This document shows, piece by piece, positions 1-10,107 of a DNA stretch of 64,000 bases. The translations under genes and the position numbers were made by a program. The notes beneath the pieces were generated by a model, which was given only the letters and a program-made list of their open reading frames with translations, ran no database searches and was not told the origin of the DNA. The stretch covers positions 744,001 to 808,000 of the forward strand of contig QVRM01004007.1 in the NCBI GenBank assembly GCA_003439945.1, given 5' to 3'. The DNA is from Dermanyssus gallinae. Its lineage: Eukaryota; Arthropoda; Arachnida; Mesostigmata; Dermanyssidae. Position 1 is the first letter of the stretch, and every line of letters starts with the position of its first letter.

Positions 1-697
1 TGAAGTTATTTTATTAGCTCTCACGACCAATACCTTAAAATCGTAAGCATACAACCATTCACAGCGCTCAAAGCTAACACATTCAGACAAATGCGCATTT
101 CATCATTTTATTACTAAATATATGGCAATGCAAGCCGTAATTGCGGAGTATTTAAGATTGTTCAGTAGCCATGTCGAGATTGAGTGTAGGCATAAATGAC
201 CAAGATGATTTATAAGTAGGTTAGTCATGCATGCTTTCAATCTTTTCGGAAATCCTTAACTACTCCGTAACCATGGATCGAATCGTTTTGTATGTGGCAT
301 CAAAATAATGCTCTAAATTATCGTGGAGCTACGATTTTGAGGTGTTGGACGTAAAAGTTAATAATAAAACTTAATTTGTTGCAAATTCATTTTTAAACGA
401 CCATGTTGCATCTTCTAGCTGGCGTTATATGTTCTTCACTCAGAATTTTCTTTAAACACGACAATGTGCTTAGTTTCTGTATCGAAGGGCTGATTGTCTT
501 GCAATTACACATGTTGTAGTTCTATGTCTGGCAAAAACACCAGTGTCACGGATTTTAGTAATAACTATCATCTGAAACAAGACTTCTTAGACGCTTCTCA
601 CTCTGAAACAAGACTTCTTAGACGTTATGTTCCATTGGAATTTTTTTTGCGTTAGCGAGCTTTATAATGCCCTATGTCGCTTTTTAAATATTTGTGT

Positions 698-700
<3 letters not shown>
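1..700. other. AT-rich DNA, no gene seen; contains a short tandem duplication
   Basis: No open reading frame or motif here is convincing. The only structure is a direct duplication of a 23-base segment beginning TCTGAAACAAGACTTC, at 571-593 and 602-624, offset by 31 bases. It looks like ordinary slippage or a local duplication. Confidence 0.6.

Positions 701-748
<48 letters not shown>
701..748. repeat. (TA)n microsatellite
   Basis: An uninterrupted AT dinucleotide run of 48 bases. It is followed at 757 by the first copy of a LINE-tail-like unit that recurs at 954 after the next TA array. Confidence 0.97.
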
Positions 749-751
<3 letters not shown>

Positions 752-756
752 AAAAT

Positions 757-900
757 AAATCATCTGCGTTCACGAGTTTAGTAAAATTACATTTTGTGCA
801 GCAACCTTTTTATTGTTGCGACTACGCCTCAGTTTGCCTTTTTCGACAACGTGTTCGTTGCAGGTTTGTTAGTAATATAGTTATAGGAAGCTTGGAACAG

Positions 901-957
<57 letters not shown>

Positions 958-1034
958 CATCTGCGTTCACGAGTTTAGTAAAATTACATTTTGTGCAGCA
1001 ACCCTTTTATTGTTGCGTCTACGCCTCCGTCTGC
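757..1034 (-). repeat. Duplicated ~80-bp unit, each copy abutting a (TA)n array
   Basis: The segment 757-837 (containing CATCTGCGTTCACGAGTTTA) recurs at 954-1034 with only a few substitutions, 197 bases downstream. Each copy is joined on its low-coordinate side to a TA run (701-748 and 905-954). On the minus strand the 954-1034 copy lies just downstream of an R1-type 3' hairpin at 1041-1080. The unit is therefore probably a LINE 3' tail next to its TA target. The duplication is seen directly; its origin is inferred. Confidence 0.75.
905..954. repeat. (TA)n microsatellite
   Basis: A 50-base perfect TA run between the two copies of the duplicated ~80-bp unit. Confidence 0.97.
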
Positions 1035-1040
1035 AAATGT

Positions 1041-1080
1041 GGCTCGGTAGTGCGGGACTCAAAGCACTAAAAACTAGTCG
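1041..1080 (-). mobile_element. R1-type LINE 3'-end hairpin remnant
   Basis: Read on the minus strand, this gives TTTTTAGTGCTTTGAGTCCCGCACTACCGAG. That is the same arrangement (TTTAGTG..., a short spacer, GAGTCCC.CACTACCGAG) as the 3'UTR of LINE A at 4212-4245. No reverse transcriptase sequence precedes it, so only a 3' stub is present. On the minus strand it runs into the duplicated tail unit and then a (TA)n array, as LINE A does. Confidence 0.55.
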
Positions 1081-4000
1081 GATCCGACCAAAAACCGCAT
1101 AAGCATATCTTCACACGATCAAAGGGGAAGCTCCTCTACTTTTTGGCGCAAAGGATGTTCTCGATAGTACGAGCCTTACTCGTCCAGTTTTCAGGTGACT
1201 TGACGATAAGCTGTATCAGCGTTTTACAAATGCCGTCGTTCGCCCCAGGTAGGCCCACACGCTGCGAGGCCCTTGCCGAGCACCACATGACTGCTCTGGC
1301 GCTTCAGCAGTGATTGCAGAATGAAAGTGTAGTTTTCCATATTCTGAATATTACTTGTTTGTTATTTCACAGAATCAAGGGCTCCAGTTAATTTTTTCGT
1401 TACACCGATAGACGACTAAAACTCTTCCTAAGGACCTGCAGACCCTCAACTTGGGAACTACATTATCACAAAATGCTGTACCTCTGGTATCACAAACACC
1501 CCGGCTGTAGGCGACAAATGCAAAATTTTAACCAAACCGTTGAAGCTAATACTTGAGGATACTCCTCATCTTCCTTAGGCTTAACATGAATCACGTCGTT
1601 TTTAAGAAACGTTCTAAACATAACGCAGACAACTATTGCCGTGTATCGCAATATTCTGCTGCTTGTGAAATTAAGAAATAATTTGCCGCTTAAAGTTTTA
1701 GTTAACCTACATTATTGATCCTACATAGCACGGATTTGCAACACATCGTCCCATATGCTCACAACATTTGGAAATAATTAAATGAAATTCTATAATTACG
1801 ATTATCGTAGATTTTATCTACCATAGCTTTCATGACATGGACGGGTACATCCTTCCGAATTATCTCCAATACGCCGCTTATTATCGACAACTAAAGATTT
1901 ACTACTATGTTATTCACCTTTTGTCGCGCGTGTTGTACACAAATATGGATTCTAGTTATACAAACATAAATACATGGCTACCGCATTCGGATTCTACATA
2001 CCACTTAGGAATAAACAAAACGGCAAATTTCGACTTTACTGACCACCATTTGTTGTGATTCGATGTTCGAACACTTATACATTGCTCTGCGATTCGCATT
2101 GGCCTTGTTTGCGTGGCGAATGGCCACACCGAGTCCAAACTCACCAAGACAATTACGGATTGTTGTATGACGTATAACACACCCCCGTATTTACAATGTA
2201 TGCTCTTGGTTGTACAAAAATCCATATTTTTGTACAAATGTCTACAGCTAATGATAGTTACAGGTATATTTAAGTTAAATATAATTTATATTAATTTGCC
2301 GAAAATCGCAGTGCACCTAAAATAATACAACCTAAAAAACATAAATTTGATTACTTGGTCTATATAAGGAGTTTACTCTGATGACCAACTTAGTCAGACT
2401 CATCCAGCTCTTTCTGGGATGCCGCAGGGTGTTTCTTTTCTCTTCTGCACACGATTTTTGTTTTGGACATAAATAACCATGTGCCTTCCAGTATCAAACC
2501 TCAAAATAGACTCCGCTATTATATTATCAGCAGTCGACGGCGTTGCTCACAGATGTTCTAAAATAGCATGTTCTCTCGCCGAACAAATGCGTTGATCTGA
2601 AGCACTGTGCACCGTAGATATGCCTACACCCTTCGAAGTCTCATCTTTTATTCCGACCGATTGATTTATCTCGCTTTTTATTCCGATCGATTGACCAAGC
2701 TCACTGGCCTTATGAAACATGTGCCGAACCTGCAAAAACGTCCATAAACGCCCATAGCAAGCATTCGACCCGAATATCCGCTTCATATACCTGCGAGTTC
2801 TCTCAGCAGGAACTGTAGACGACATAGCACCAATGCTCGCTCGTTGTGTGATTAAATCAGCTATGCACAAATAAAACCACCACAGTGGTTTGCTGGATAG
2901 TACTACGAATTATTTTATATAATGATTATTTCTGGCATAATCAATACATTTATTGAGAGCCGTTCGAACTAATGTAGACATTCCTTTAATCAGTGTTTTC
3001 CCGACAGAACCACGTCGCATATTAATTACGGTTTTCTGGCCTTAATATATTCTCGTGGAGAAGAATAGCAAACAAATCTGTGCATTCGATCTATTTTTGG
3101 TTTTTGTGACAAAGCGTCTCAGCCACCTTCAAACCACAGCGAGGCCATTCCGTAGGAACTGCACGGTTCGAGTGGGCCTGTTGACTCTAACGGCAAGCGA
3201 TGTCTAACTAGCGGAAATTCGCACAACAGTTACGAAGGATATCTCCATTACGCAGTCTTTACTAACTGAAATACCATATCTGACCCTGACCCAGATAAGA
3301 AGGTGGAAGAGAAACTTGCATTGCTTGGATTGGGTTCAAGAGCCCTGACTCTCACTGCGGCAATGCTATAAAGGAATTTGACCAGCGCTCTGCGTTATTT
3401 GATTTGTCTAGTGAGCGACCTTCCAGCTTTAATCCGAAATGAGCACCACATGGTCCTCACTACTATCCACGCTAGTATTGCAGTAATCCATGGGTATGGC
3501 GGTTTTGACATAGGAGCAGGCCAACCTCAAGGCAACATCTCCGAGCTCACTGTGGAATCTTTAAGTAGAGACTTCTTGTTCTCACTTTACAGGAACGTTT
3601 GGTAACCACAGCGGCGGTGGGTCTGCTTAACTAATCATGGATTTTTAAAGACTGCCGCCTCGCACTGTCATGTACAATAGACAAGTGGCCCCAATTGCCC
3701 CCTACGCATTAAGGCGCATATGATACGATTTCAACGCGGTGCATCTCTAAAAAACTAAATAGATGAAATTGACTTGCTTTAACGTGCCTTCTCGTTCCCT
3801 CGTAACTATGCAGGTTTCATTAACGAATTGGCGACATTGTTTTCATTAATAGATACGCCAGCCTACACCCAGTTTAACGCACGCCAGGCTGAGAAGCAGA
3901 GACAAGTCCTCCCGGTATGACTAAATAGTTCCGGGAGGAGCGCCTAATGGAGGCTCTGCATCAACTTCTGCCATGCAGCGAGCACGACTTTCATTACGAT

Positions 4001-4128
4001 ATATGCTCGATGCCTAGTTTCTACCTCTCAAGCAGTGCCGTTGCTTCGGTAATGCTCTCTACCCCACGAGTACTGTCCCGCTTCAACCTAGGGTAGAATA
4101 GAAGTTCAGCATATAAGCATAATAAGCG

Positions 4129-4130
<2 letters not shown>
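1081..4130. other. Anonymous DNA; no gene recognised
   Basis: I see no conserved domain, RNA gene or clear mobile element in this stretch. The one oddity is a minus-strand open frame at 2547-2870 (107 codons) whose C-terminal half repeats with a 10-residue period. The period comes from ~30-bp tandem units at 2611-2640 (degenerate), 2641-2670 and 2671-2700. It resembles nothing I know and may be chance. Confidence 0.5.

Positions 4131-4152
<22 letters not shown>
4131..4152. repeat. (TA)n array at the 3' end of LINE A
   Basis: A 22-base AT run followed directly by a run of Ts at 4152-4161. On the minus strand this reads as a poly(A) tail joined to (TA)n. It is the downstream half of the target array into which LINE A appears to have inserted; the other half is 9053-9084. 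Confidence 0.9.
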
Positions 4153-4160
<8 letters not shown>

Positions 4161-4211
4161 TATAGATGTAACTGGTAAAATGCGTTATGCACACCGAGCG
4201 ACGTTGTTAAA

Positions 4212-4250
4212 GCCTCGGTAGTGTGGGACTCGCACACACTAAAATCCAGT
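4212..4250 (-). promoter_or_regulatory. LINE A 3'UTR hairpin
   Basis: On the minus strand the 3'UTR carries GGATTTTAGTGTGTGCGAGT followed by CCCACACTACCGAG. The segments AGTGTGTG and CCCACACT can pair into a stem. The same arrangement recurs in several stubs in this window (1041, 12920, 16518, 25607, 27567, 63279). In R1-like LINEs a structured 3'UTR is the usual recognition site for the cognate RT; that role is inferred here. Confidence 0.5.
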
Positions 4251-4330
4251 CGTCCTCTTTGCCCCTTGACGGGGGGTGGCCGCAGTACTGTCTTCTCAAG
4301 ATTACTTCGCCTGGCCACTCTTCTTGCCAT

Positions 4331-5465
4331 TTAGGCTGCTCGGCTTTGTGCGGCGGTTATTTTCGCCTCAGAGATACCTTGTGCGAATCTTCTTACTAGA
4401 ATCCAGGATTTGTGATCTTTGAGGAGCGCCTCTACAAGGGCCTGGCATGTCAGGGGGTTCTGCAGTCCTAGGTTCCGGGACAAAAGCTCTCGCTCAGTGT
4501 CGAAAAAGGAGCACCGCTCATAGCAGTGCCTTACATCATCCGGCTCCCCCGAGTTGCACATGCGGCATACAGGGGAGTCAGTTTTACCGATGCGGTGTAA
4601 GTACTGCTGAAAACAGGCACCATGACCTGTTAACAGTTGCGCGAGTGGGTAGGTAAGCGAGCCGTGTTTGAGGCTGTACCATTTTTTAAGATCAGGAAGT
4701 ATTGATCTTGTCCAATATCCAGGATGGCCCAGCTGGATTGTTAGGTTAAGCGCCATAGGTCTTTGGGTCTTGTTGAGGATGCGACGTGTTGTAGCTCGTG
4801 TAGTAGTGCGTTCCCATAAGGGTGCGGCGTATAACATGATGCTGTCTATTACTGATGCTAAGTGTCGGCGTCGAGAGTCGCTTGCTCCTCTGGTCCGTGG
4901 GAGGATTTTCCGTAACTCTGCTGAGGCTTTGGCTGCTTTTTTAGCTGCATAGCGCATAGAGGTGCATAGAAGTGTTCCTGTGAGAGCTCTATCCAGGATC
5001 ACGCCCAGGTACTTGACCACGGGCGTGGGTGTTATTGGATGGCCTTCCAGGTGTAAATTTAGGTTGCGTGGAGGACGATTCAGACCGTTTAGAAAGATTG
5101 CTTCCGTTTTTTGTGAAGCCAGTTCGAGGCCAAGCGTGCGGAGGTGTTGTCGGATATCCGCTAAGGCTCCGTTGGCTGTACCTTCGAGCAAATCCTTGTC
5201 ACTGGCGGTAACGATCAGTGCCAGATCGTCTGCGTAGGCGATAGAAAAAACTCCCGGGGGATGCGGCAGTCTTAGTACTCCACCATAGGTTATGTTCCAC
5301 AGGGTTGGTCCCAGTACAGATCATTGGGGAACCCCGGCAGTGACGGCGTAGTCCACTCCATCGTATGTAGATGCTCGGTCCTTTAGATACGACGCTAGGA
5401 TACGTCGTAGGTAGGGAGACACGCCTTTATTTCCAAGTGCTTGGTTTATGGCGTCCCATCATGAG
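4331..5465 (-). pseudogene. LINE A ORF2, C-terminal part: RT fingers/palm to zinc-knuckle C-terminus
   Basis: Resumes after a deletion junction near 5465 with DAINQALGNKGV. It then reads through RT motif B (GVPQ, a TGA stop at 5322-5324 where Gly is expected, then SVLGPTLW) and motif C (AYADD; catalytic codons at 5225-5236). The thumb region has KYLGVILD, and the C-terminus has a CRMC...HCYERC cysteine-histidine motif. From 5191 to 4331 the frame is open for 286 codons. RT motifs 1 to A, including the first catalytic Asp, are absent. The RT would make cDNA by target-primed reverse transcription in the nucleus, but this copy cannot. Confidence 0.85.
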
Positions 5466-6400
5466 AGAGAATTGTGTCCATCATGCGTTTGAATACCTTT
5501 GGATGGTTCTTTAGGAGTACGTGTACTGCTTGAGGGGGTACAGCATCTGGGCCCGGCGCTTTCCCTGGTCGTATGCGTTCAGCCACTATTCTGATCTCTC
5601 GAATTGAGATTGGCTCGAAGGAAGGAATTGAGGTTTCTTCAAAGAGTACCGACTCCGACAATGGTCTTTGTGGAAAGAGCGCATTTACAATCGGTCGCGC
5701 CACTTCTACAGGTAAAGGCGGCTGTGCGTGGCGCATTTTTTTTCGCACAATAATGTATCCTTTGCCCCAAGGGTTTCCCTCGACCTCCTCACCCAGAGAG
5801 ATCCAGTGGTCTTTTTTTACTAACCTTAATGGCTTTATGTAAGGCTCTTCGTGCTTCTTTGTACTCTTCCCATAGGTAGAAGAGTTCTCGTCGGTGCCTT
5901 GCTCTGCGGCGCGTGCATACTCGCCGTATGCGGAGGCAGGCCCTTCGCTTTTCGGCAATCCGATTATTCCACCAGTAGCACGGTGGACGATTGGCTATCT
6001 TAGAGTGTGGGCGGGAGCTGGACTCTCGGCAGGCTTCCTCTAGTAGTGTAGAGATTTCTGCTGCCGAGCATTCAGTGAGGTTATGTACTTTTCGTCTTAA
6101 TGCTTTCTGCAGGCGGGTATAATTTAGCCTGGGAAAGCGTTGCGGTTTTGTATGACGATTAAGCTGAGAAGAAGTTAGATTGACAGAGAAGGTTACGTAG
6201 AGATGGTCGGATAGAGTTTCTGCTTCCTCGTGAATCCTTCAGTCGGTTACTCGGTGCGATCGTCCCTCTGATGCAAATGCCAGGTCTAATGCTGATTTGT
6301 GCCTGCCATTATCAAAGGTGTATCCCTGGGTGTTCATGAGTTGTAGATCCGCCCGGGTTGCCCATTCTAGCAGGATCTCTCCCTTCTCTACCTTCCTACA
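5447..6400 (-). pseudogene. LINE A ORF2, middle part: end of endonuclease, linker and start of RT
   Basis: On the minus strand one frame runs from GEILLEWATRADLQLM through ALDLAFAS and the endonuclease SDH motif (near 6205). A basic linker follows, then the region before RT (NPWGKGYIIV) and RT motif 0/1 (RPGKAPGPDAVPPQ), ending at MMDTIL. A TGA at 6239-6241 replaces what should be Trp. The frame breaks at about 5465 where the following part of RT has been deleted. The matching of segments to APE-endonuclease and RT motifs is direct; the lost length (roughly 120-150 residues) is estimated from related elements. Confidence 0.8.
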
Positions 6401-6433
6401 AGATACTCGCCCACGTCAGTGGGCGAGTATCTT
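6400..6433. repeat. Perfect 14-bp inverted repeat at a deletion junction
   Basis: AAGATACTCGCCCA at 6400-6413 faces TGGGCGAGTATCTT at 6420-6433 across a 6-base loop. It sits exactly where the endonuclease reading frame of LINE A loses its central part, so it was probably created by the rearrangement, through inverted templated synthesis. Confidence 0.9.
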
Positions 6434-6622
6434 ACCTTGAAATACCTTGATCGAAGCAGATTTGTTACCAGCGTGGGGCCCGGGTTGAGAAAGCTGTGTG
6501 GTAGGGGTCTCGGAGAGAAGCAGGATTTCTATGTCGTTTTCGGTTGCGAATTGGGACGCCAGATCGTATGCTCTGGGTGCTCTACGGAGGTTTATTTGCA
6601 GTATTTCAATTTTGCTGGTCAT
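6416..6622 (-). pseudogene. LINE A ORF2 start: N-terminus of APE-type endonuclease
   Basis: Starts at ATG 6620-6622, which lies 17 bases inside the end of ORF1 in a different frame. The protein opens KIEILQINLRRA and has the LLLSETPT block that carries the catalytic Glu of the endonuclease. It stops after 68 codons at a junction made of a perfect inverted repeat (6400-6433). The endonuclease resumes beyond it, without its central part and the usual D-x-N block. The enzyme normally nicks the target DNA to prime reverse transcription. Confidence 0.8.
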
Positions 6623-8536
6623 TTTGATTGTGGCTTACTCGGAGGTTTGTAACCCGTTGTCTATATGATGGGCATTGCGTTGTAGTGGCGTAGTGTCCAT
6701 CTACGTTGCATACGTAGCACCTACTATTGGCCGTGCAGCTCTTTGCGACGTGTCCTTGTCCTCCGCATTTGAAGCAGCGAGGTTGGGTTGGTCGGGCTGC
6801 GGTACAGTCCCTGGCCGTGTGGTTAAAGCTCAGGCACAGTGAGCACTGCGGTACCGAGACCATTTCGTCCAAGGCACTGCGGTACCGAGTCCAACCAAGG
6901 TGTATATGTCTTTGACGTAGCAATCTTTGGGCTTCCTCTGGTGGCATTTTAACAATGCACGAGAAGTCGCCCGCCCGGTTTTTTTTTGCGGACTTAAGGT
7001 AAAAGCCATTTCCGGTGCTCCGTTCGTGGTAAGCGCTTTGAGGATGTCTTTCGGCTCGATGGACTCATCTAGGTCCCGGATTATCATAGCCTTGGTCTGT
7101 GAGACCGCTTGGGCTGTCGCTTCCAAAGACGCCTTCTCTTTTATGTGCTGAAGAAATCTGCCGGTGGCATCAGGAGCAGTGTCTTGCACGATCAGTCGGA
7201 TTTCGCCTGTAGCTGCTCTTGAGGCTCTTTTAACGTCCACTCCAGCTGTCGTTGGGTCAATGTTGTTCCTGAGTGCACGTAGGGCTTCAGCATAGGATGC
7301 ATTGCCTGACTTCACGACAACTGCAAAGGTAGAGTCAGGCTTCTTTCTCTTCGTTTTGTCGTGAGCCTCTTCTATTTTCCGGCCTTTAACTCGGATTTCC
7401 ACGGTCATTCCTGAATGTTTCGCGAGGGCTTGCTCTAATACTTTTCTCAACAGAGTAATATCGGCTGTTGCCGGGATGACCACTGCCGCTGCCTGGCTGT
7501 CTCTAGTCCTAAGGAAGCCGCAGAGACTGGTTGCTGCCTCTCTTAGGACTTGCAAAGAAAATTCGTTTTCGTTTTCTTCAGCATGCGGGATCATCCGTGC
7601 GTAGAGTGCTCGTGTTGAAGCTGAAGTGTTTTCAACTCCCTCGATTGTTAGGATGTCCCGATTTTGCAGGAAAATAGTCTTCCCTTCCTTAAGGTGCGGC
7701 AATGCATCCTGCAGTCCAGGGAACTGTGGCGATAGTCGGTTTATAAGGCGTTCGTCTTTGTCGGACTTTTGTGAAAGCAGTAAGGCTCTTGCTGGGGCCT
7801 TGTCAGCTAAAATACTTGCTTTACTAAGGCTGGTGGTAGTATAAGTGCGCGCCGGCCACTCCCTTTGCATGAGGTCTGCATATTGTTCGTCGGTTAGTTC
7901 CTCTTTAACGAGAAGGCCTTGTATCTCTGCAGCTATAAATTCCTCTGGCGGCGGGAGAGGTGCAAGCTCTGGGAGTGGGTCGGTATTTGTTTCGACGGAC
8001 TGTCCCTTTGTTCTGGCGGGAGTGAAAAATACGTCAGGCGCTCTACGGCAGATTTCACGTATATCTAGGCCCATAGTTCGCACTGCTTTAGAGATTTGCA
8101 GGTGCGTAGTTCGGTGTTTGCTGACTAGTTGTTCTATGTCGGCCACTGACGTCAGTAGGAACTGTAGGTATTTTTCGTTTATATAGCTAGGCGAAGAAGG
8201 CTCTTCTTGCTCAGGACTAGCAGGCGCGCGGGTTTTCTTCTCTGATTCAGGAGTGTAGCTAGCTTTTCTCTTAAGGGAGGCAGATCTAGGCTCGCTCTGA
8301 GTGTCCATAGCTTCGTCTGGGAGTGTTGCTTCCTCAGGTTTTGCTACTGGTAGAGGCGGCTGTTCCTGAGCCTGTTTTGTCTGGAGGCTCGCTTGTCGAT
8401 TCAGAGCGCGAGAGTTGCGTCTACTGAATTGTGACGCAGGTCTCCATGCTTCCTCAAGCATGCTAGAGAGTTCCTCGTCATGTAACTCTTGAGTAGCTGA
8501 GGGCCCTGTCGGGCTGCCGCCAGAGGCGGCCATCAC
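6606..8536 (-). pseudogene. LINE A ORF1: gag-like nucleic-acid chaperone with three CCHC knuckles
   Basis: Starts MMAASGGSP and encodes about 640 residues. The N-terminus is a polar, probably disordered region. A helical stretch of about 130 residues (from YINEKYLQ) follows, then a gag-like region (TFAVVVKSGN ... MIIRDLDESIE). The C-terminus has three zinc knuckles: CSLCLSFNHTARDC, CFKCGGQGHVAKSC and CYVCNVDGHYATTTQC. A one-base frameshift between about 6950 and 7012, probably in an A run, splits the frame just before MPPEEAQRLL. ORF1 proteins of this type coat the RNA template. The stop overlaps the ORF2 start by 17 bases, which suggests coupled translation. Confidence 0.85.
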
Positions 8537-9049
8537 GGAGGGGGTGGCAAGACTGAGACCTGCCGGGCTTAAGTCTTGAGTCGCCGAGTCTGTGCTCAGT
8601 TACTCCCGTCCTTCAGTTAGCGAATGTGCGTGTATTACCCGCACTTGCTAATCTGTCGACTTGGAGTCGTTTCGCAACGTTTAAGTTTTTTGGCGCGCTT
8701 CCGCTCTCGAGTTATCGCGTACGTGGCGCCGTTCGAGTTGCTGCACGCGGCGGTGTTTCGAAATTGTACGTGGCGGCGCTTCGAGTCTGCACGTAACGGC
8801 GTTCGAATTGCCGCACGTGGTGCCGTTCGAATTGCCGTATGTTACACTAAGTATTAGACAGTATGAAGTTGGAACTTTCTCACCCGCGTAGTCGTTGCTG
8901 TCGTAGATGAGTAGTCCGGAACTTGGTGCTGACCTGAGGTGTCGGGAGTAGTGGTTGCGTTTGCCGCAGATGCGACAGGCTCCCACTATCACCCTTTATC
9001 ACGGAGCACTCACAAAACACGTCCGTACGCTACGGCGGTCGGGTGGAGA

Positions 9050-9052
<3 letters not shown>
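8537..9052 (-). promoter_or_regulatory. LINE A 5'UTR
   Basis: GC-rich leader between the 5' (TA)n flank and the ORF1 start. It contains five 23-24-bp tandem units (8721-8838) and begins CAGTCTCCACCCGACC on the minus strand, right after the AT run. A LINE 5'UTR usually contains an internal promoter; that is inferred from position only. Confidence 0.6.
8721..8838 (-). repeat. 5'UTR minisatellite, five ~24-bp units
   Basis: Five adjacent units start with ACG and contain GTTCGA or TTCGA: 8721-8744, 8745-8767, 8768-8790, 8791-8814 and 8815-8838. The last two are nearly identical (ACG..., CGTTCGAATTGCCG). They are CpG-rich, unlike the surrounding genome. Confidence 0.85.

Positions 9053-9084
<32 letters not shown>
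9053..9084. repeat. (TA)n array at the 5' end of LINE A
   Basis: A 32-base AT run directly against the 5' end of LINE A. With 4131-4152 it brackets the element. Confidence 0.95.
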
Positions 9085-9087
<3 letters not shown>

Positions 9088-9352
9088 ACGCTCTGACAAC
9101 CACATTTTAGACGCTTGTAAATAAGCTCAATTGCTTGTGGCACGATATCCTCTAAATGCATCTATCGTCATTGCGTTCTCGTACTGGATAGGCTTTTCCA
9201 GCAGAGGTATGTAGCAGCAAGGCAATGACAACCACGTCCAACAAATTCAACTAGCACGGCCAAGGTTCGTACTAGCGATGTTTTGCTAACCGTGGTTGCC
9301 ATGGCAACGCCCCGTTTCGAACGGTGCGTTAGCCGCCTAAGCCACCGCCACT

Positions 9353-9415
<63 letters not shown>

Positions 9416-10100
9416 TTAAAACCTGTATCAAAAATTATTAAGCATCTAAGTTTATAGATAACAGACGCTGCCTTCAAATTTAACCACAAAATTAATAACA
9501 ATATTCCATTGACAATATTTCACAGCCGCGATCATGATTCATAATTAATTATGATTTAACCATTAAACCATAAACCTCTTTATGTAGTAAAGGCGGCTGT
9601 GCGTTACGTTGCCACGATCATCCAGGAATGCCTTTGCAACTCTGTTTGCAGAATTATAACGGAGGAATACACTAGCGTTGCAAGACATATCTTCTCGGAC
9701 TCATTTAAACATACAACGAATGCGCGTATACGAACAATTCAGAGATAAAAAAAGCATACATTTATCCAGTTAATTTTATAGGGCTAACACAAAGCAACAT
9801 TTGACCCAGACAGATGGAACCACTCAGACAGGCAAATCGCTCACTATTCTGCCGGGAAGCACGACCATAATAAAAAAATATGCCTGAAAAATGGATGCTG
9901 CGCCGTCGACAAACCCGTGTGCATTTATTGTAGAACCTTTAATGAAAATAGCCATCACTTCTATGGTATGGTACTGACTTACTTATTTCCAGGCTTTTAA
10001 AAATTCCGATCCCATCGGCACGAGGTCGCACAATTTTTTATTAAAATGACATTTAAGTGTTACAGCGAGATGTAATTAACTATCAACACTAGGGCTTGTG
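9085..10100. other. AT-rich DNA with a (TA)n array at 9356-9411, no gene seen
   Basis: Contains a 56-base perfect TA run at 9356-9411. I recognise no coding sequence or RNA gene in the rest. Confidence 0.6.
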
Positions 10101-10107
10101 GGGAGCG

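Larger units (their letters stand above)
4153..9052 (-). mobile_element. LINE A: R1-clade non-LTR retrotransposon inserted in a (TA)n array
   Basis: A two-ORF LINE of about 4.9 kb on the minus strand. In order it has a 5'UTR with a minisatellite (8537-9052), ORF1 with gag-like and zinc-knuckle domains (6606-8536), an APE-type endonuclease plus reverse transcriptase ORF2 (4331-6622), a short 3'UTR with an R1-type hairpin, and a poly(A) tail. Both ends sit directly on AT runs (4131-4152 and 9053-9084), so the 5' end looks complete and the target was a TA microsatellite. ORF2 has at least two internal deletions and two nonsense codons and ORF1 one frameshift, so the copy is dead. Clade assignment rests on the layout, three CCHC knuckles in ORF1, absence of RNase H and the C-terminal CCHC motif. 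R1-clade families that target microsatellites (such as Waldo) are known. Confidence 0.85.

Noticed and set aside
796..978. Open frames rich in Ile-Tyr repeats (also at 10552, 21720, 32369, 56291, 56466 and 59659)
   Set aside because: They are translations of (TA)n arrays, not proteins.
6830..8536. Plus-strand open frames across LINE A (for example 7845-8186, 7626-7844)
   Set aside because: They are antisense shadows of ORF1, which has clear zinc knuckles on the minus strand.
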